A stretch of DNA of 64,000 nucleotides from Crocinitomicaceae bacterium. Lineage in GTDB: Bacteria; Bacteroidota; Bacteroidia; Flavobacteriales_D; Crocinitomicaceae. How positions within the stretch are numbered: position 1 is the first letter of the stretch; every line of letters begins with the position of its first letter. A program made the translations under genes and the position numbers. The notes below the pieces were generated by a model. The model saw only the letters and a list, made by a program, of their open reading frames with translations. It was not told the origin of the DNA and made no database searches. Below, one piece after another: positions 8,642 to 18,848 of this stretch. The DNA is taken from positions 248,001 through 312,000 of the forward strand of contig JADJYC010000003.1 of NCBI GenBank assembly GCA_016719925.1. The letters are read 5' to 3'.

Positions 8642-9765
8642 TTGTCAGGTTCTCTGCGATCAGTAGAATAATAAATAAAGGGCATTACTACCAGATGAAT
8701 CAGTTCCAGAACCGGATACCACACCACTAAATCACGCGCTGCCAGTTTTCTGAAAACCGCCCTGTTTACAATCCAGTATACCAGATACCGGATAAAAAGC
8801 AAACCGGCGATGATCCACCACCATTTAAAATTAAAGAGTAAAATAACAGAAGAAAGAAGCATCATAATCATGCTTGCGGGGAATATTCCTAAAAGCAATT
8901 TGTTAATAAGTCGGTATCTCGGAGCGGTTGTAAAATGACGCTGCTTTTGTTTAATCCACTCAGCCCATGTCTGTTTGGGATGAGAAAACACAAAACTTTC
9001 AGGACTGATTTCAACGGCTACATTTTTTTTAGTTGCCGCATCACGCATAAACAAATCATCATCGCCTGACTGAATGTGATAGTGACTTTTAAATCCGTCT
9101 ACTTCAAAAAAACGTTTGCGCGTATAACTCATATTTCTGCCCACGGCCATATACGGCTTGCCGGCACAGGCAAAACTCAGATAAGTACTGGCAATAGTGG
9201 TTGTATCAAAACGAATTAATTTATTCAGAAAACTCTTTTCTGTTTCATACGGCCCTACTCCAATCACAATTTCTTTTCCTTCGGTATAATTCCGCACTAT
9301 AGTTTTGAGCCATTGATTTCCCGCAGGATAACAATCTGCGTCAATCATCACCAGATGTTCATACTGTGCACCTTTAATACCAATGGTGAGCGGCATTTTT
9401 TTACCGAATTTCCGGTGTCTGTTTTTTTCCAGTTCGATGATTCGCAGATGCGGATATTTTTCCTGATAGGCACGGATGATGTGTTTGGATTCATCCACAC
9501 TCATATCATTGACGACAATCACTTCAAACTTCGGATAATCCTGCGTTAAAACAGCAGGCAGGTTTTTAAAAAGATTATCCTCTTCATTTCTTGCGCAGAC
9601 AATCACACTGACCGACGGCGTTTCTGCTGAAGTCTGTTTCTTCTTATGTATAGCCAGACGAAGCGGATACAGCAGTACATACCATAGCTGAATGAGAACC
9701 ATCAGGCAAAAAAACAAGAACAGAATGCTTGTAAAATCAACGCGTATTTCAGGCCAGAAGTCCAT
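8635..9765 (-). CDS. Membrane glycosyltransferase, family 2
   Basis: About 376 residues. Start set at the ATG at 9765 rather than the TTG three codons upstream. One N-terminal membrane segment is followed by a GT-A domain: VSVIVCARNEEDN, VIVVNDMS, LVMIDADC (metal-binding DxD-like) and KQKQRHF (Q-x-x-R-W-like), features of processive or lipid-linked family 2 enzymes. Three C-terminal membrane segments follow. It probably transfers a sugar on the cytoplasmic face of the inner membrane; substrate unknown. First gene of an overlapping operon with the sigma factor and rsmG. Confidence 0.85.
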   Translation of the reverse strand: MDFWPEIRVDFTSILFLFFCLMVLIQLWYVLLYPLRLAIHKKKQTSAETPSVSVIVCARNEEDNLFKNLPAVLTQDYPKFEVIVVNDMSVDESKHIIRAYQEKYPHLRIIELEKNRHRKFGKKMPLTIGIKGAQYEHLVMIDADCYPAGNQWLKTIVRNYTEGKEIVIGVGPYETEKSFLNKLIRFDTTTIASTYLSFACAGKPYMAVGRNMSYTRKRFFEVDGFKSHYHIQSGDDDLFMRDAATKKNVAVEISPESFVFSHPKQTWAEWIKQKQRHFTTAPRYRLINKLLLGIFPASMIMMLLSSVILLFNFKWWWIIAGLLFIRYLVYWIVNRAVFRKLAARDLVVWYPVLELIHLVVMPFIYYSTDRREPDKW

Positions 9766-9805
9766 CTTTGTCAATCTTACAAATGTTCACATATTTATTA
9801 TAGCG

Positions 9806-9813
9806 TATATTTG
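9806..9813 (+). promoter_or_regulatory. -7 promoter element TATATTTG upstream of tgt
   Basis: Perfect TAnnTTTG 24 bp before the tgt start codon; no clear -33 TTG at the expected distance was identified. Confidence 0.5.
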
Positions 9814-9836
9814 TTTCCACAGTACTTTTCAACAAA

Positions 9837-10967
9837 ATGAATTTTATAGCAGGACATGCTGATCCTCACTCCAAAGCGCGCACGGGAACAATAGTTACCG
9901 ATCACGGGGAAATACAAACCCCTATTTTTATGCCGGTTGGAACGGCAGGCACTGTAAAGGCCGTACATCAGCATGAGCTGAAAGAAGATATCAAAGCACA
10001 GATAATTCTGGGAAACACCTATCATCTTTATTTGAGACCCGGTTTAGAGGTACTTGAAAAGGCAGGAGGATTGCACAAATTCAACGGATGGGATAAACCC
10101 ATTTTAACGGACAGCGGTGGTTATCAGGTCTATTCTCTTGCCGGTACACGCAAAATAAAAGAAGAAGGAGTAAAATTTCAATCGCATGTAGATGGAAGTT
10201 ATCATGTCTTTACTCCAGAATACGCAATGGATATTCAGCGTGTGATTGGCGGAGATATTATTATGGCGTTTGATGAATGTACGCCGTTTCCGTGTGAATA
10301 TAATTACGCAAAAAATTCGATGAAGATGACGCACCGCTGGCTGCAGCGATGCGTTGACCGTTTTAATCAAACAGAAAACAAATACAATTATTCGCAGGCA
10401 CTTTTTCCAATTGTACAGGGCAGTGTTTATAAAGATCTGAGAACAGAAAGTGCTGAAAAAATAGCCTCCTTTAATATGCCGGGAAATGCAATCGGCGGAT
10501 TATCTGTTGGCGAACCGGATGAAGAACTGTATGCGATGACGGATCTTGTCTGTGGTATTTTACCAAAAGACAAACCCCGGTATTTAATGGGTGTGGGAAC
10601 ACCTGCAAATATTCTTGAATGTATTTCATTGGGTATTGATATGTTTGATTGTGTAATGCCAACGCGCAACGCCAGACACGGTATGCTTTTTACGCGCAAC
10701 GGTATCATGAACATGAAAAATGCCAAGTGGAAAGATGATTTTTCACCGCTGGATGAATCCGGCACTTCATACGTTGATAAAGCATACAGCAAAGCCTATG
10801 TCAGACATCTTTTTCACACACAGGAAATTCTTGCCATGCAGATTGCAAGTATCCACAATCTTGCATTTTATCTCTGGCTGGTTGGTGAAGCACGCAATCA
10901 AATACTGAATAATACGTTTACTCCGTGGAAGCAAAAAATGATTTTACAAATTAGTCAGAAAATCTGA
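9837..10967 (+). CDS. tgt: Queuine/preQ1 tRNA-guanine transglycosylase
   Basis: 376 residues; exchanges G34 for preQ1 in tRNAs with GUN anticodons. Motifs: GNTYHLYLRPG, LTDSGGYQVYSL with the general-base Asp, and the nucleophile region FDCVMPTRNARHG. The C-terminal site where many bacterial Tgt proteins have a CxCxxC zinc knuckle reads here SGTSYVDKAYSKAYVRHL, so the three zinc Cys are absent while the downstream His (SIHN) remains. From memory this Cys loss is common in Bacteroidota enzymes. Followed 1 bp later by the LptF/G-type gene. Confidence 0.95.
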   Translation: MNFIAGHADPHSKARTGTIVTDHGEIQTPIFMPVGTAGTVKAVHQHELKEDIKAQIILGNTYHLYLRPGLEVLEKAGGLHKFNGWDKPILTDSGGYQVYSLAGTRKIKEEGVKFQSHVDGSYHVFTPEYAMDIQRVIGGDIIMAFDECTPFPCEYNYAKNSMKMTHRWLQRCVDRFNQTENKYNYSQALFPIVQGSVYKDLRTESAEKIASFNMPGNAIGGLSVGEPDEELYAMTDLVCGILPKDKPRYLMGVGTPANILECISLGIDMFDCVMPTRNARHGMLFTRNGIMNMKNAKWKDDFSPLDESGTSYVDKAYSKAYVRHLFHTQEILAMQIASIHNLAFYLWLVGEARNQILNNTFTPWKQKMILQISQKI

Positions 10968-10968
10968 G

Positions 10969-12045
10969 GTGATACTTACAAAATTAGACCGGTATATTAT
11001 AAAAAAGTTTCTTGGAACTTTTGTGTTTATGCTTGTGCTGTTAATGTCTATCAGTATTGTTTTTGACGCATCAGAAAAACTAAATGAACTGATTGATCAC
11101 GGTGCACCCTGGACTGAAATTATTGGAATTTATTATGTAAACTTTTTCATTAATTACGGTGTTCAGTTCAGTTATCTTCTCAATTTCATTTCGGTTATCT
11201 GGTTTACTTCCAAAATGGCAGGCAATACTGAAATTGTTCCTATTCTGAGCGCAGGTGTTGGCTTCAACCGGTTGCTTCGTCCTTATATAATTTCATCGGT
11301 GATTCTGGTAATATGGGCTTTACTCATGTACAATTATGTATTGCCTGATTCAAATAAACTGAGACTTGAGTTTGAAGAACTTTATTACCGTGATAAAATT
11401 GGTAAAACAGATGAACATATTATTCTGAGTGAAAATGAAATTGTTTACTATTCACATTATAACGGCGCTACTCACCGGGTCACCAATCTCACGTATGAAA
11501 ACTGGAACAATGACTCGCTGAACTATATGATTTTTGCAAGACAGGCAAAAGGCGACAGTCTGACAAAAAACTGGGAACTGTACAATTATCAGGTACGCAG
11601 TTTTGGTTATTTCAATGATGAAGTTTATTACGGTATTAAAAAAGATACCATGCTGAGTTTTGGTATTAATGATCTTGTTTTCAGAAGCAGTGTTATTGAG
11701 GCAATGGATAATGCTGAGCTCAATGAATTTATTAAAGAACAGCAATTAAAAGGGTCAGAAAGTATTCCGTTGTACGAAGTAGAAAAATACAAACGCTGGG
11801 CATCACCATTTGCAATAATAATTCTCACCATCATTGGTGTTTCCGTTTCCAGTAAAAAAAGCCGGGGCGGACTGGGTATTAATCTGGCCATTGGATTGGG
11901 AATATGCGTGCTTTATATTTTTGCCATGCAGATTACAACTGTTGCAGCACTCAATGTTGGATTTACGCCCATGTTAGCTGTTTGGCTGCCCAATATTATT
12001 TTTGCATTCATTGCTCTTTTCCTTTATAAAATTGCACCAAAATAA
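10969..12045 (+). CDS. LptF/LptG-family lipopolysaccharide export permease
   Basis: 358 residues, GTG start. YjgP/YjgQ family: N-terminal LDRYIIKKFLGTFVFML with the first membrane helix, further helices near residues 55-75 and 100-125, a large periplasmic beta-jellyroll (about residues 130-260), and three C-terminal helices from residue ~270. The family forms the inner-membrane channel of the Lpt machine that extracts LPS. E. coli has separate LptF and LptG; I cannot tell which this is. Probably co-transcribed with tgt. Confidence 0.88.
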   Translation: MILTKLDRYIIKKFLGTFVFMLVLLMSISIVFDASEKLNELIDHGAPWTEIIGIYYVNFFINYGVQFSYLLNFISVIWFTSKMAGNTEIVPILSAGVGFNRLLRPYIISSVILVIWALLMYNYVLPDSNKLRLEFEELYYRDKIGKTDEHIILSENEIVYYSHYNGATHRVTNLTYENWNNDSLNYMIFARQAKGDSLTKNWELYNYQVRSFGYFNDEVYYGIKKDTMLSFGINDLVFRSSVIEAMDNAELNEFIKEQQLKGSESIPLYEVEKYKRWASPFAIIILTIIGVSVSSKKSRGGLGINLAIGLGICVLYIFAMQITTVAALNVGFTPMLAVWLPNIIFAFIALFLYKIAPK

Positions 12046-12051
12046 TTTTTT

Positions 12052-12474
12052 ATGATTAATCAGAATGTCACCGTCGCTCAGGTCAATGCAATGCGTGAAA
12101 ATACCATGATCGAACTGCTGGGAATTGAAGTTACAGAAATAGGTAAGAACTACATTTCAGGCAAAATGCCGGTTGACAAACGCACACATCAGCCCGCAGG
12201 TTTACTTCACGGAGGTGCCAGTGCAGCCATGATTGAAAGTCTTGGTTCACTTGGTTCATCACTGATTGTTGACATGTCAAAATTTGGCATTGTAGGTATT
12301 GAAATAAATGCCAATCACATCCGCGGGGTACAGGATGGTTTTGTGACTGCGAAAGTAGAAATCATTCATTGCGGAAAAAGTACCCATATCTGGCAGGGCT
12401 ATATCTATAACGGTGATCAAAAACTTGTTTGTTCAGGCAGGCTAACCGTTCTTGTCATTGAAAAACCTGTTTAA
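12052..12474 (+). CDS. Hotdog-fold acyl-CoA thioesterase (MenI/YdiI-like)
   Basis: 140 residues. Motif QPAGLLHGGASAAMIESLGSLGS (residues 43-65) is that of the YdiI/MenI group, in which the Glu is catalytic. In that group the substrate is 1,4-dihydroxy-2-naphthoyl-CoA in menaquinone synthesis. The stop codon overlaps the ATG of the following isochorismate synthase by one base, which supports a menaquinone role. Confidence 0.8.
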   Translation: MINQNVTVAQVNAMRENTMIELLGIEVTEIGKNYISGKMPVDKRTHQPAGLLHGGASAAMIESLGSLGSSLIVDMSKFGIVGIEINANHIRGVQDGFVTAKVEIIHCGKSTHIWQGYIYNGDQKLVCSGRLTVLVIEKPV

Positions 12475-13481
12475 TGGGTTATTGTTATTTTGCATATCGC
12501 CTTCCTGATTCAGATCAAATTCTTTACCTCAAAGGACAAATTATTAAAACCGCTGTTTCTGAATTACCCGGCAAAACGGCTATTCTGATCCATGATTTTT
12601 CTGGTGACAATATCTATCTGATAGAAAATCCGGAGCCTTGTCAGCCGGATGATTTCAAACTACATCTTCAAAATGACGGAGGCGAATTTATTGCTGAAAA
12701 AAAAGACTATTTACAAAATTTTAAACAGATACATCAGCATATACAATCCGGCGCTGTAAAAAAAATTGTGCTGTCAAGAATTAATTCTGTGAGCTGCTCA
12801 AAAAAACCGATGGAAATATTTACTGAATTAAACCGGCACTACAAAAACACATTCAACTATTTAATATCATCTGAAGAAACCGGAACCTGGATGGGTGCCA
12901 GTCCTGAGCTCCTGCTTCAGCAAACCGGTAATAAAATTTCTACCGTTTCATTAGCCGGTACGCGACCCGCTGGTACCAGTCAAAAATGGCTCGACAAAGA
13001 AAAAGAAGAACAACAGTTTGTAACTGACTTCATTGAATCTGTTTTCAGAAAACATCATGTGGATCAAATTTTTGTTTCAGACACATACACTAAAAATGCT
13101 GGTCCTGTTGAACATGTATGTACAGATATTCATGCCCTGACAAATGAACCGAAAATAATTCTGAATTTGCTGGAAGATTTACACCCCACTCCTGCCACTT
13201 GCGGACTTCCGAAACAAATTGCGAGAGACATTATTCTTGCCACAGAAAATCATGACCGAAAATTCTATACCGGATTTATAGGTATTCTGAATAAAAATTC
13301 ATCCACCTTTTTTGTAAATCTGAGATGCATGGAATTGAAGAAAAAAAGTGCATTGATTTATGTCGGCGGAGGAATAACGCTTCAATCCCTTGCTGAAAAA
13401 GAATGGGATGAGACTTGCAAAAAATCACTGACACTGGAGCGTGTGCTGAACTGGTTTCATTTCTCCGGATATTTTCTTTAA
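12474..13481 (+). CDS. menF: Isochorismate synthase (chorismate-binding enzyme)
   Basis: 335 residues, chorismate-utilising fold. Motifs: VKKIVLSRI, TWMGASPELLL, VSLAGTRPAG, LHPTPATCGLPK and VGGGITLQSLAEKEWDETCKKSLT. The sequence between LAGTRPAG and HPTPATCG, and the pairing with a MenI-like thioesterase, favour isochorismate synthase (first step to menaquinone) over an anthranilate or aminodeoxychorismate synthase. The N-terminus is shorter than E. coli MenF, as is common in this phylum. Confidence 0.82.
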   Translation: MGYCYFAYRLPDSDQILYLKGQIIKTAVSELPGKTAILIHDFSGDNIYLIENPEPCQPDDFKLHLQNDGGEFIAEKKDYLQNFKQIHQHIQSGAVKKIVLSRINSVSCSKKPMEIFTELNRHYKNTFNYLISSEETGTWMGASPELLLQQTGNKISTVSLAGTRPAGTSQKWLDKEKEEQQFVTDFIESVFRKHHVDQIFVSDTYTKNAGPVEHVCTDIHALTNEPKIILNLLEDLHPTPATCGLPKQIARDIILATENHDRKFYTGFIGILNKNSSTFFVNLRCMELKKKSALIYVGGGITLQSLAEKEWDETCKKSLTLERVLNWFHFSGYFL

Positions 13482-13520
13482 TATTTTACAACCCGCCGGG
13501 ACATTTTTGCTATGCGCAAA

Positions 13521-13567
13521 ACTATGATCCATATCATAGTACATGGTTACAAATAGTCAGAACTTTA
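13521..13567 (+). promoter_or_regulatory. FNR/CRP-like operator and promoter of the rightward aromatic operon
   Basis: ACTATGATCCATATCATAGT (13521-13540) is a perfect palindrome with 8-bp arms. Its core ATGAT-N4-ATCAT resembles the FNR/CRP-family site TTGAT-N4-ATCAA. A -7-like element GAACTTTA lies at 13560-13567, its centre exactly 33 bp from the palindrome centre, the geometry expected for class II activation (operator near -41.5). The same arrangement occurs before bcrC on the opposite strand. Confidence 0.65.
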
Positions 13568-13595
13568 AATTCAGTAACCAATCTAATTAACTACA

Positions 13596-13946
13596 ATGTC
13601 AATAATCATTACAGACGAATGCATCAATTGCGGAGCATGTGAACCAGAATGTCCGAATCATGCAATCTATCAGGGAGGAGCAAACTGGAACATTTCAGAA
13701 GGCACAAACATCAGCGGTGATTTCAAACTCCCAAACGGAAACAGCATGGATATTTATGCAGAACAGCAGCCAATATCAAACGACTTTTATTTTATTGTTC
13801 CTGAAAAATGTACAGAATGCAAAGGCTTTCATGAACAGCCGCAATGCGCCAGTGTTTGCCCGGTAGACTGTTGTGTTCCAGATCAGAATAACTCAGAAAC
13901 GGAAGATCAGCTGTTGGCAAAACAAAAAATGCTTCATGCAGGATAA
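13596..13946 (+). CDS. 2[4Fe-4S] ferredoxin
   Basis: 116 residues. First cluster motif CINCGACEPECP (residues 9-20); second motif CTECKGFHEQPQCASVCPVDCC (residues ~72-93). The insertion in the second motif and the C-terminal extension place it with the Alvin/YfhL-type low-potential ferredoxins also found in Bacteroidota and in anaerobic aromatic degraders. First gene of the rightward operon. By analogy with Thauera, the likely role is to carry electrons from KorAB to benzoyl-CoA reductase and 4-hydroxybenzoyl-CoA reductase. Overlaps the next gene by 11 bp. Confidence 0.92.
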   Translation: MSIIITDECINCGACEPECPNHAIYQGGANWNISEGTNISGDFKLPNGNSMDIYAEQQPISNDFYFIVPEKCTECKGFHEQPQCASVCPVDCCVPDQNNSETEDQLLAKQKMLHAG

Positions 13947-14566
13947 GGAAAATAATCAGCCCGGTAAATCAGAATTTGCTGTGATCATTCTTGCAGGAGG
14001 ACGATCATCCAGAATGAATTATCCGAAACCATGGCTGAAATATAATGATTCAGAGAATTTCACCGAGGCAATTATAGACAAATATAATAACGCCGGAATA
14101 GAAGAAAAAGTTCTGGTCATCAATGCGGATTTCTGTTCGTCTGTGTACATCAATCAGATCAACAGGATAAAAGACAAGGTGAATTTTGCTTATATCCTGG
14201 AACCTGAGGCGCGGAAGATTATTTTCACTGGCGATGGGTCTGAGACATATCAGACAAGCTAAATATGTTTTTATTCAAAACGTTGACGCACCTTTTTTAC
14301 AGACATCTACTTTGCTTGAAATGATAAAAAGTGCAGAGCCGGAAACAACAATACTTCCACGATTTAAAACAAGCAACGGTCATCCGGTTTTGGCAGACGC
14401 AGAAATGCTAAGAAACTTATTGAAAAATGCAGATGAATCATCATCACTTAAACAACTGATTTCAGGATGCAAAAGAAAAATTGTTGAAACTGACGATAAC
14501 GGAATTCTGATAAATGTAAATACACCAAATGAATATGATAAAGTGATGCATGAATATATGGCATGA
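13936..14566 (+). CDS. MobA/MocA-like molybdenum cofactor nucleotidyltransferase (frameshifted)
   Basis: Start at MQDKENN inside the end of the ferredoxin gene. The nucleotide-binding motif VIILAGGRSSRMNYPKPWL (about residues 16-34) identifies the MobA/MocA NTP-transferase fold. The frame changes near 14205-14215: EPEA continues in the next frame as GRLFSLAMGLRH...VFIQNVDAPFL, with the metal-binding Asp in NVDAPF. One extra base explains the break; restored length ~209 residues. Next to xdhC and the Mo hydroxylase genes, it most likely makes the molybdopterin cytosine dinucleotide form of the cofactor. Confidence 0.8.
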
Positions 14567-15311
14567 CATACAAAATTCTTTGGAAAGCGGAGAAAAGATT
14601 GCCGTATGCACGGTAGTAAATACTTCGGGTTCTGTTCCCAGACACGCAGGAACAAAAATGCTTGTCTTTGAAAACGGAAAAATCAGCGGTACAATCGGAG
14701 GCGGCAATCTGGAAAAAAAAGTAATAGAAAATGCGATCAGACAAATTGCAGAAGGCAAATCAAAATTATTCAAACATGATCTTGTTCATCACCATAATAT
14801 GTGCTGCGGCGGACAAGTTGAAATATTTATTGAACCGGTTATGCCTCTAGACAGGCTGTATATTTTTGGTGCTGGTCACACTGGTCAGGCACTTGCAAAA
14901 CTTGCCGCTGATACAGAGTTTGAAACTTTTCTGTTTGATGACCGGATTGAATACTTAAATAACTGCACACTTGCCGGCGTAAATAAATTATTGCTTGCAA
15001 ACGGATCAGCCATATCAGAACTACCTTTTAATAAAAAGACTTATGTAGTCATTGCAACGTACGATCATCAGACTGACCGGAATATTCTGTCTCACTGTAT
15101 AAAGCAATCATGCGCATATATCGGAATGATAGGAAGTCAGAGAAAAATTCTGATGACAAAAAAAATGTTTCTTGAATCAGGTCTTTCTGATGAAAAAAAA
15201 TTTGGAGAAATTGACACACCGATTGGATTGGATATTCATGCAGAAAGTCCGTTTGAAATTGCAATAAGCATTATGGCAGCATTAATAAAAAAGAAAAATG
15301 AAAACAACTAA
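14550..15311 (+). CDS. xdhC: XdhC/CoxI-family molybdenum enzyme maturation factor
   Basis: 253 residues. N-terminal XdhC domain with SGSVPRHAGTKMLVF and the MCCGGQVEIFIEP motif (residues ~84-97), then a Rossmann domain starting IFGAGHTGQALAKLA and ending in the family signature DTPIGLDIHAESPFEIAISIMAA. These proteins bind and sulfurate Mo cofactor and insert it into xanthine-oxidase-family enzymes. Overlaps the upstream gene by 17 bp and the downstream SDR by 14 bp, so it is firmly in the operon of the Mo reductase. Confidence 0.9.
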   Translation: MNIWHDIQNSLESGEKIAVCTVVNTSGSVPRHAGTKMLVFENGKISGTIGGGNLEKKVIENAIRQIAEGKSKLFKHDLVHHHNMCCGGQVEIFIEPVMPLDRLYIFGAGHTGQALAKLAADTEFETFLFDDRIEYLNNCTLAGVNKLLLANGSAISELPFNKKTYVVIATYDHQTDRNILSHCIKQSCAYIGMIGSQRKILMTKKMFLESGLSDEKKFGEIDTPIGLDIHAESPFEIAISIMAALIKKKNENN

Positions 15312-16035
15312 AACCGCAATTATTACAGGCGCGTCGAATGGCATCGGCAAAGCAATCGCTATTCGTCTCGCACAGGAAAATTTCCGGATAATAATCGCTG
15401 ACATTGATAAAAAAAATGGTGAAGCTCTTGCTGCTGAAATTGGTGTCAGCTCGCAATTTTATGAATGCGATATCTGCAGTGAAAAATCAGTAAAAAATCT
15501 TTTCACATACATAAAAGAGCAATACGGAAAATTAGATGTACTGGTTAATAACGCTGGTATAATCCGGGACAATGTCATATGGAAAATGCCTGTAGAAGAT
15601 TTTGACAAAGTAGTTGAAATAAATTTAAAGGGAACCTGGCTCATGTGCAAAAATGCAGCTGTTATAATGCGGGAATCAGGCAGCGGAAGAATCGTTAATA
15701 TATCCTCACGTGCCTGGCTCGGTAATAAAGGACAATCTAATTATGCCGCTTCTAAAGCAGGAATCATAGGGCTCACCAGAGTACTGGCACTGGAATTGGG
15801 AGGCAGCGGAGTTTTTGTAAACGCGATTGCACCGGGTCTGATTGATACACCACTGACACAAAAACTACCTCAGGATGTGCAGGCAAAATTAATTGAAGCA
15901 CAACCAACAAAAAAAATGGGAAAACCTGAAGATATTGCTCAGGCTGTCGCTTTTCTGTGTGATGAAAAAACACAATTCATCACCGGACAAACAATCTATG
16001 TTGACGGCGGGAAAAGTATTGGAGCCGGAATTTAA
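15298..16035 (+). CDS. Short-chain dehydrogenase/reductase (FabG-like)
   Basis: 245 residues, classical SDR: TGASNGIGKA (residues 10-19, cofactor), NNAGI (residues 86-90), catalytic Ser in VNISS, YAASK (Tyr-Lys pair near residue 150) and the C-terminal FITGQTIYVDGGKS. An acidic residue after the second beta strand (ADIDKK) favours NAD(H). It sits between xdhC and the hydroxybenzoyl-CoA reductase, so it may act on an aromatic side chain or on a hydroxy/oxoacyl-CoA of this pathway. Sequence alone does not fix the substrate. Confidence 0.88.
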   Translation: MKTTKTAIITGASNGIGKAIAIRLAQENFRIIIADIDKKNGEALAAEIGVSSQFYECDICSEKSVKNLFTYIKEQYGKLDVLVNNAGIIRDNVIWKMPVEDFDKVVEINLKGTWLMCKNAAVIMRESGSGRIVNISSRAWLGNKGQSNYAASKAGIIGLTRVLALELGGSGVFVNAIAPGLIDTPLTQKLPQDVQAKLIEAQPTKKMGKPEDIAQAVAFLCDEKTQFITGQTIYVDGGKSIGAGI

Positions 16036-16047
16036 AAAAGATACTGT

Positions 16048-18848
16048 ATGGAAATAATTACACTGACCGTAAATGACAAAGCATATACAATACTGGTTGA
16101 ACCGCATGAAACACTTGCGCATGCACTCAGAGAAAAATTCAGCTCATTGGAACAAAATCCGGTTGTGAACAGGGCAGTTGCGGTGCTTGTACGGTTTTTT
16201 TAAACGGACTTGTTGTTCAAAGTTGTATCACTCTTGTGATGAAAGCAGCCAATGCTTCCATCACCACTATTGAAGGAATTGCTGATCAGAATAAACTCCA
16301 TGGATTACAAGAACAATTTGTGAAACACGGAGCTGTTCAATGCGGATATTGTACACCCGGAATGATCATGTCTTCCCTCCAGCTTTTAAAAGAAAATTCA
16401 AAACCATCAAGAGAAGAAATTACTGAAGCCATATCCGGAAATTTATGCCGGTGTACGGGTTATAAAAAAATTGTTGATGCCATAGAAAGTTATGTTTCAG
16501 AATCAAATAATGTAAAGACTGATCAGGCATTGAACAAAACAAAATCAGATAAAAAACTCAATGTAATAGGTACTTCCAGACCTTATATCGAAGCAGAAAA
16601 AAAAGTAAGAGGTGCTGCCGATTATGCAGATGATATCCAGATAAAAAATGCCCTGCACTGCAGATTTTTAAGAAGTACGCATGCCCATGCAAAAATACTT
16701 TCAATTGATACAGATGAAGCAAAAAAAATTCAGGGAGTGAGAGCTATCATCAGCGGAAAAGAATTGACGATTTCATTTGGTGTACTTCCTATTTCCCAGG
16801 ATGAAACCGCCATGGCAATTGAAAAAACAAGATACATTGGAGAAATTGTTGTGGCAGTTGCGGCTGACACTGCTGAAATTGCAAATTATGCATGTTCACT
16901 TATTAAAGTGAAATATGAACCGCTGAAAGCTTTTTTTGAAATGGAGGAATCAGCTTCAGATATTGGACCAAATGAAAAAATTCACAGTCATTGCAAATTC
17001 AATAATAACATTCAGAAAAAAGCTGAGTTAAGATTTGGTGATCAGCAAACCGGTCTTCAGAATTCAGATATAAAACTCACAGCAGAATATGAATTCATGG
17101 GAATCAATCATGGATTTACTGAGCCACACGCAGCTACAGCATTTTGGGATGAAAACGGATTAACCATCATTACAGCTACCCAGGTACCCCATTATCTTCA
17201 TCGGTATTTATCGAAAGTTCTGGAAGTACCAATGAGCAGGGTAAGAGTTATCAAACCTTATGTCGGCGGCGGATTTGGAGGTAAATCAGATCCGTTTCCT
17301 CATGAAATTATTATCTCTCATCTGGCAAGAATAACGGGCAGACCAGTACGAGTAAAATTTACAAGAGAAGAAGTTTTTTTAAGTAATCACGGAAGGCATC
17401 CAACAAAACTGAAAATGGAAATTGGTTTGTCAAATGAAGGAATAGTAGACGTGCTTGATGCAGATATTTTAATAGACGGAGGTGCATACGGAAGTTTTGG
17501 TGTGGTCACTTCCTATTATAACGGAGTATTGTTACAGGCGCCTTACAAAATAAATAATTTCGGATGCAGAACCAGAAGAGTTTATACCAACAAACCACAA
17601 TGCGGCGCAATGCGCGGACATGGAGCTGTAAACTCAAGGTTTGCAGTTGAAACTATGCTGGATATTGCCGCAGAAAAAACAGGCATTGATCCATGCGATC
17701 TTCGTTTGAAAAATTTTCTAGATTCCAATACCACAACAGTTGGTCAATACCGGATTACATCAAACGGAAGCAGAGAATCACTCAAATGTGTCATGGATCA
17801 GGCACGGTGGAATGAAAAATTTAAAAAACTTCCAAAAGGAAAAGGTATTGGTGTTGCGTGCGGATTTTTTATCAGCGGAAGTGCACTTCCCATTCACTGG
17901 AATGAATATCCTCAATCAGTTGTTCATTTAAAACTTGATCTGGACGGACGTGTACTTGTTTTATCCGGTGCAAGTGATATCGGACAAGGCAGTGACACCA
18001 TGCTGGCAATGATTGTTGCCGAAGTGCTTGGAATTGAAATGGACAAAATATTTGTTGTTGCCGCTGATACAACATTAACTCCAATTGATCTGGGAAGCTA
18101 CTCAAGTCGTGTAACATTTATGGCTGGCAATGCTGCAAAAAATGCAGCTGAAAATCTGAAATCTGAAATGATTGAAAAAATTGCTGTCATAAAAAATATC
18201 GAGAAAGAAGAATTGATTTTTGAAAACGGAATGGTTTTCACCCATGATAAAAAAATTAGTCTGTCCTGGAATGAAGCAGTTGAAATTGCGACAAGAAAAA
18301 CAGGTGCTTTAAATTCTTCAGGAGCATACAATTCACCAAAACTTGGTGGTGATTTTAAAGGAGCCGGGGCTGGTTTGAGTCCGAGTTATAGTTTTGGTGC
18401 CGTCATAGCAGAAGTAGATGTGAACAGGCAAACAGGGCAGGTAAAAGTTACCGGAATCTGGGGTGCTCACGATGCAGGTAAAGCAATCAATCCGCTGGCG
18501 GTTGAAGGTCAGCTGGAGGGATCATGGCACATGGGTATGGGACAAGCTCTTACAGAGCAGATGAAATTTTACAACGGACTTTTGGTAAACAGCAATCTGC
18601 TCGATTATAAAATTCCAACTTCAAAAGATACACCAGACATCAATACCAATATTATAGAGACAATTGATCCTGAAGGTCCCTTTGGAGCAAAGGAATGCGG
18701 CGAAGGAGCAATACATCCTGTAATACCGGCAATTGCAAATGCAGTTTATCAGGCAACTGGTGTGAGAATTACATCACTGCCGATCAATGCAGAATATTTA
18801 TTGAATGAAATGAACAAAAATATTTTATCAGAAAAATCAGAAGTATGA
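16048..18848 (+). CDS. hcrCA: 4-hydroxybenzoyl-CoA reductase-like, fused 2Fe-2S and Mo-cofactor subunits (one frameshift)
   Basis: Xanthine-oxidase-family hydroxylase/reductase. Residues ~1-155 are a small-subunit domain with two 2Fe-2S sites: CEQGSCGAC (in the second frame) and CGYCTPGM...NLCRCTGYKK. Residues ~185-925 are the Mo-binding subunit with VGGGFGGKSDPFPHE, CGAMRGHGAVNSRF, GASDIGQGSDT and the C-terminal PFGAKECGEGAIHPV (catalytic Glu region). The ORF begins at 16048 but loses frame at an A5 run (16133-16137); one more A gives LREKIQLIGTKSGCEQGSC. Restored, ~933 residues. HcrC and HcrA are separate proteins in Thauera, so this fusion is unusual. Reaction expected: reductive dehydroxylation of 4-hydroxybenzoyl-CoA to benzoyl-CoA. 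Confidence 0.85.

Noticed and set aside
12052..13481. Isochorismate synthase and thioesterase as part of the aromatic island
   Set aside because: They fit menaquinone synthesis, lie upstream of the FNR-like operator, and use their own overlapping arrangement.
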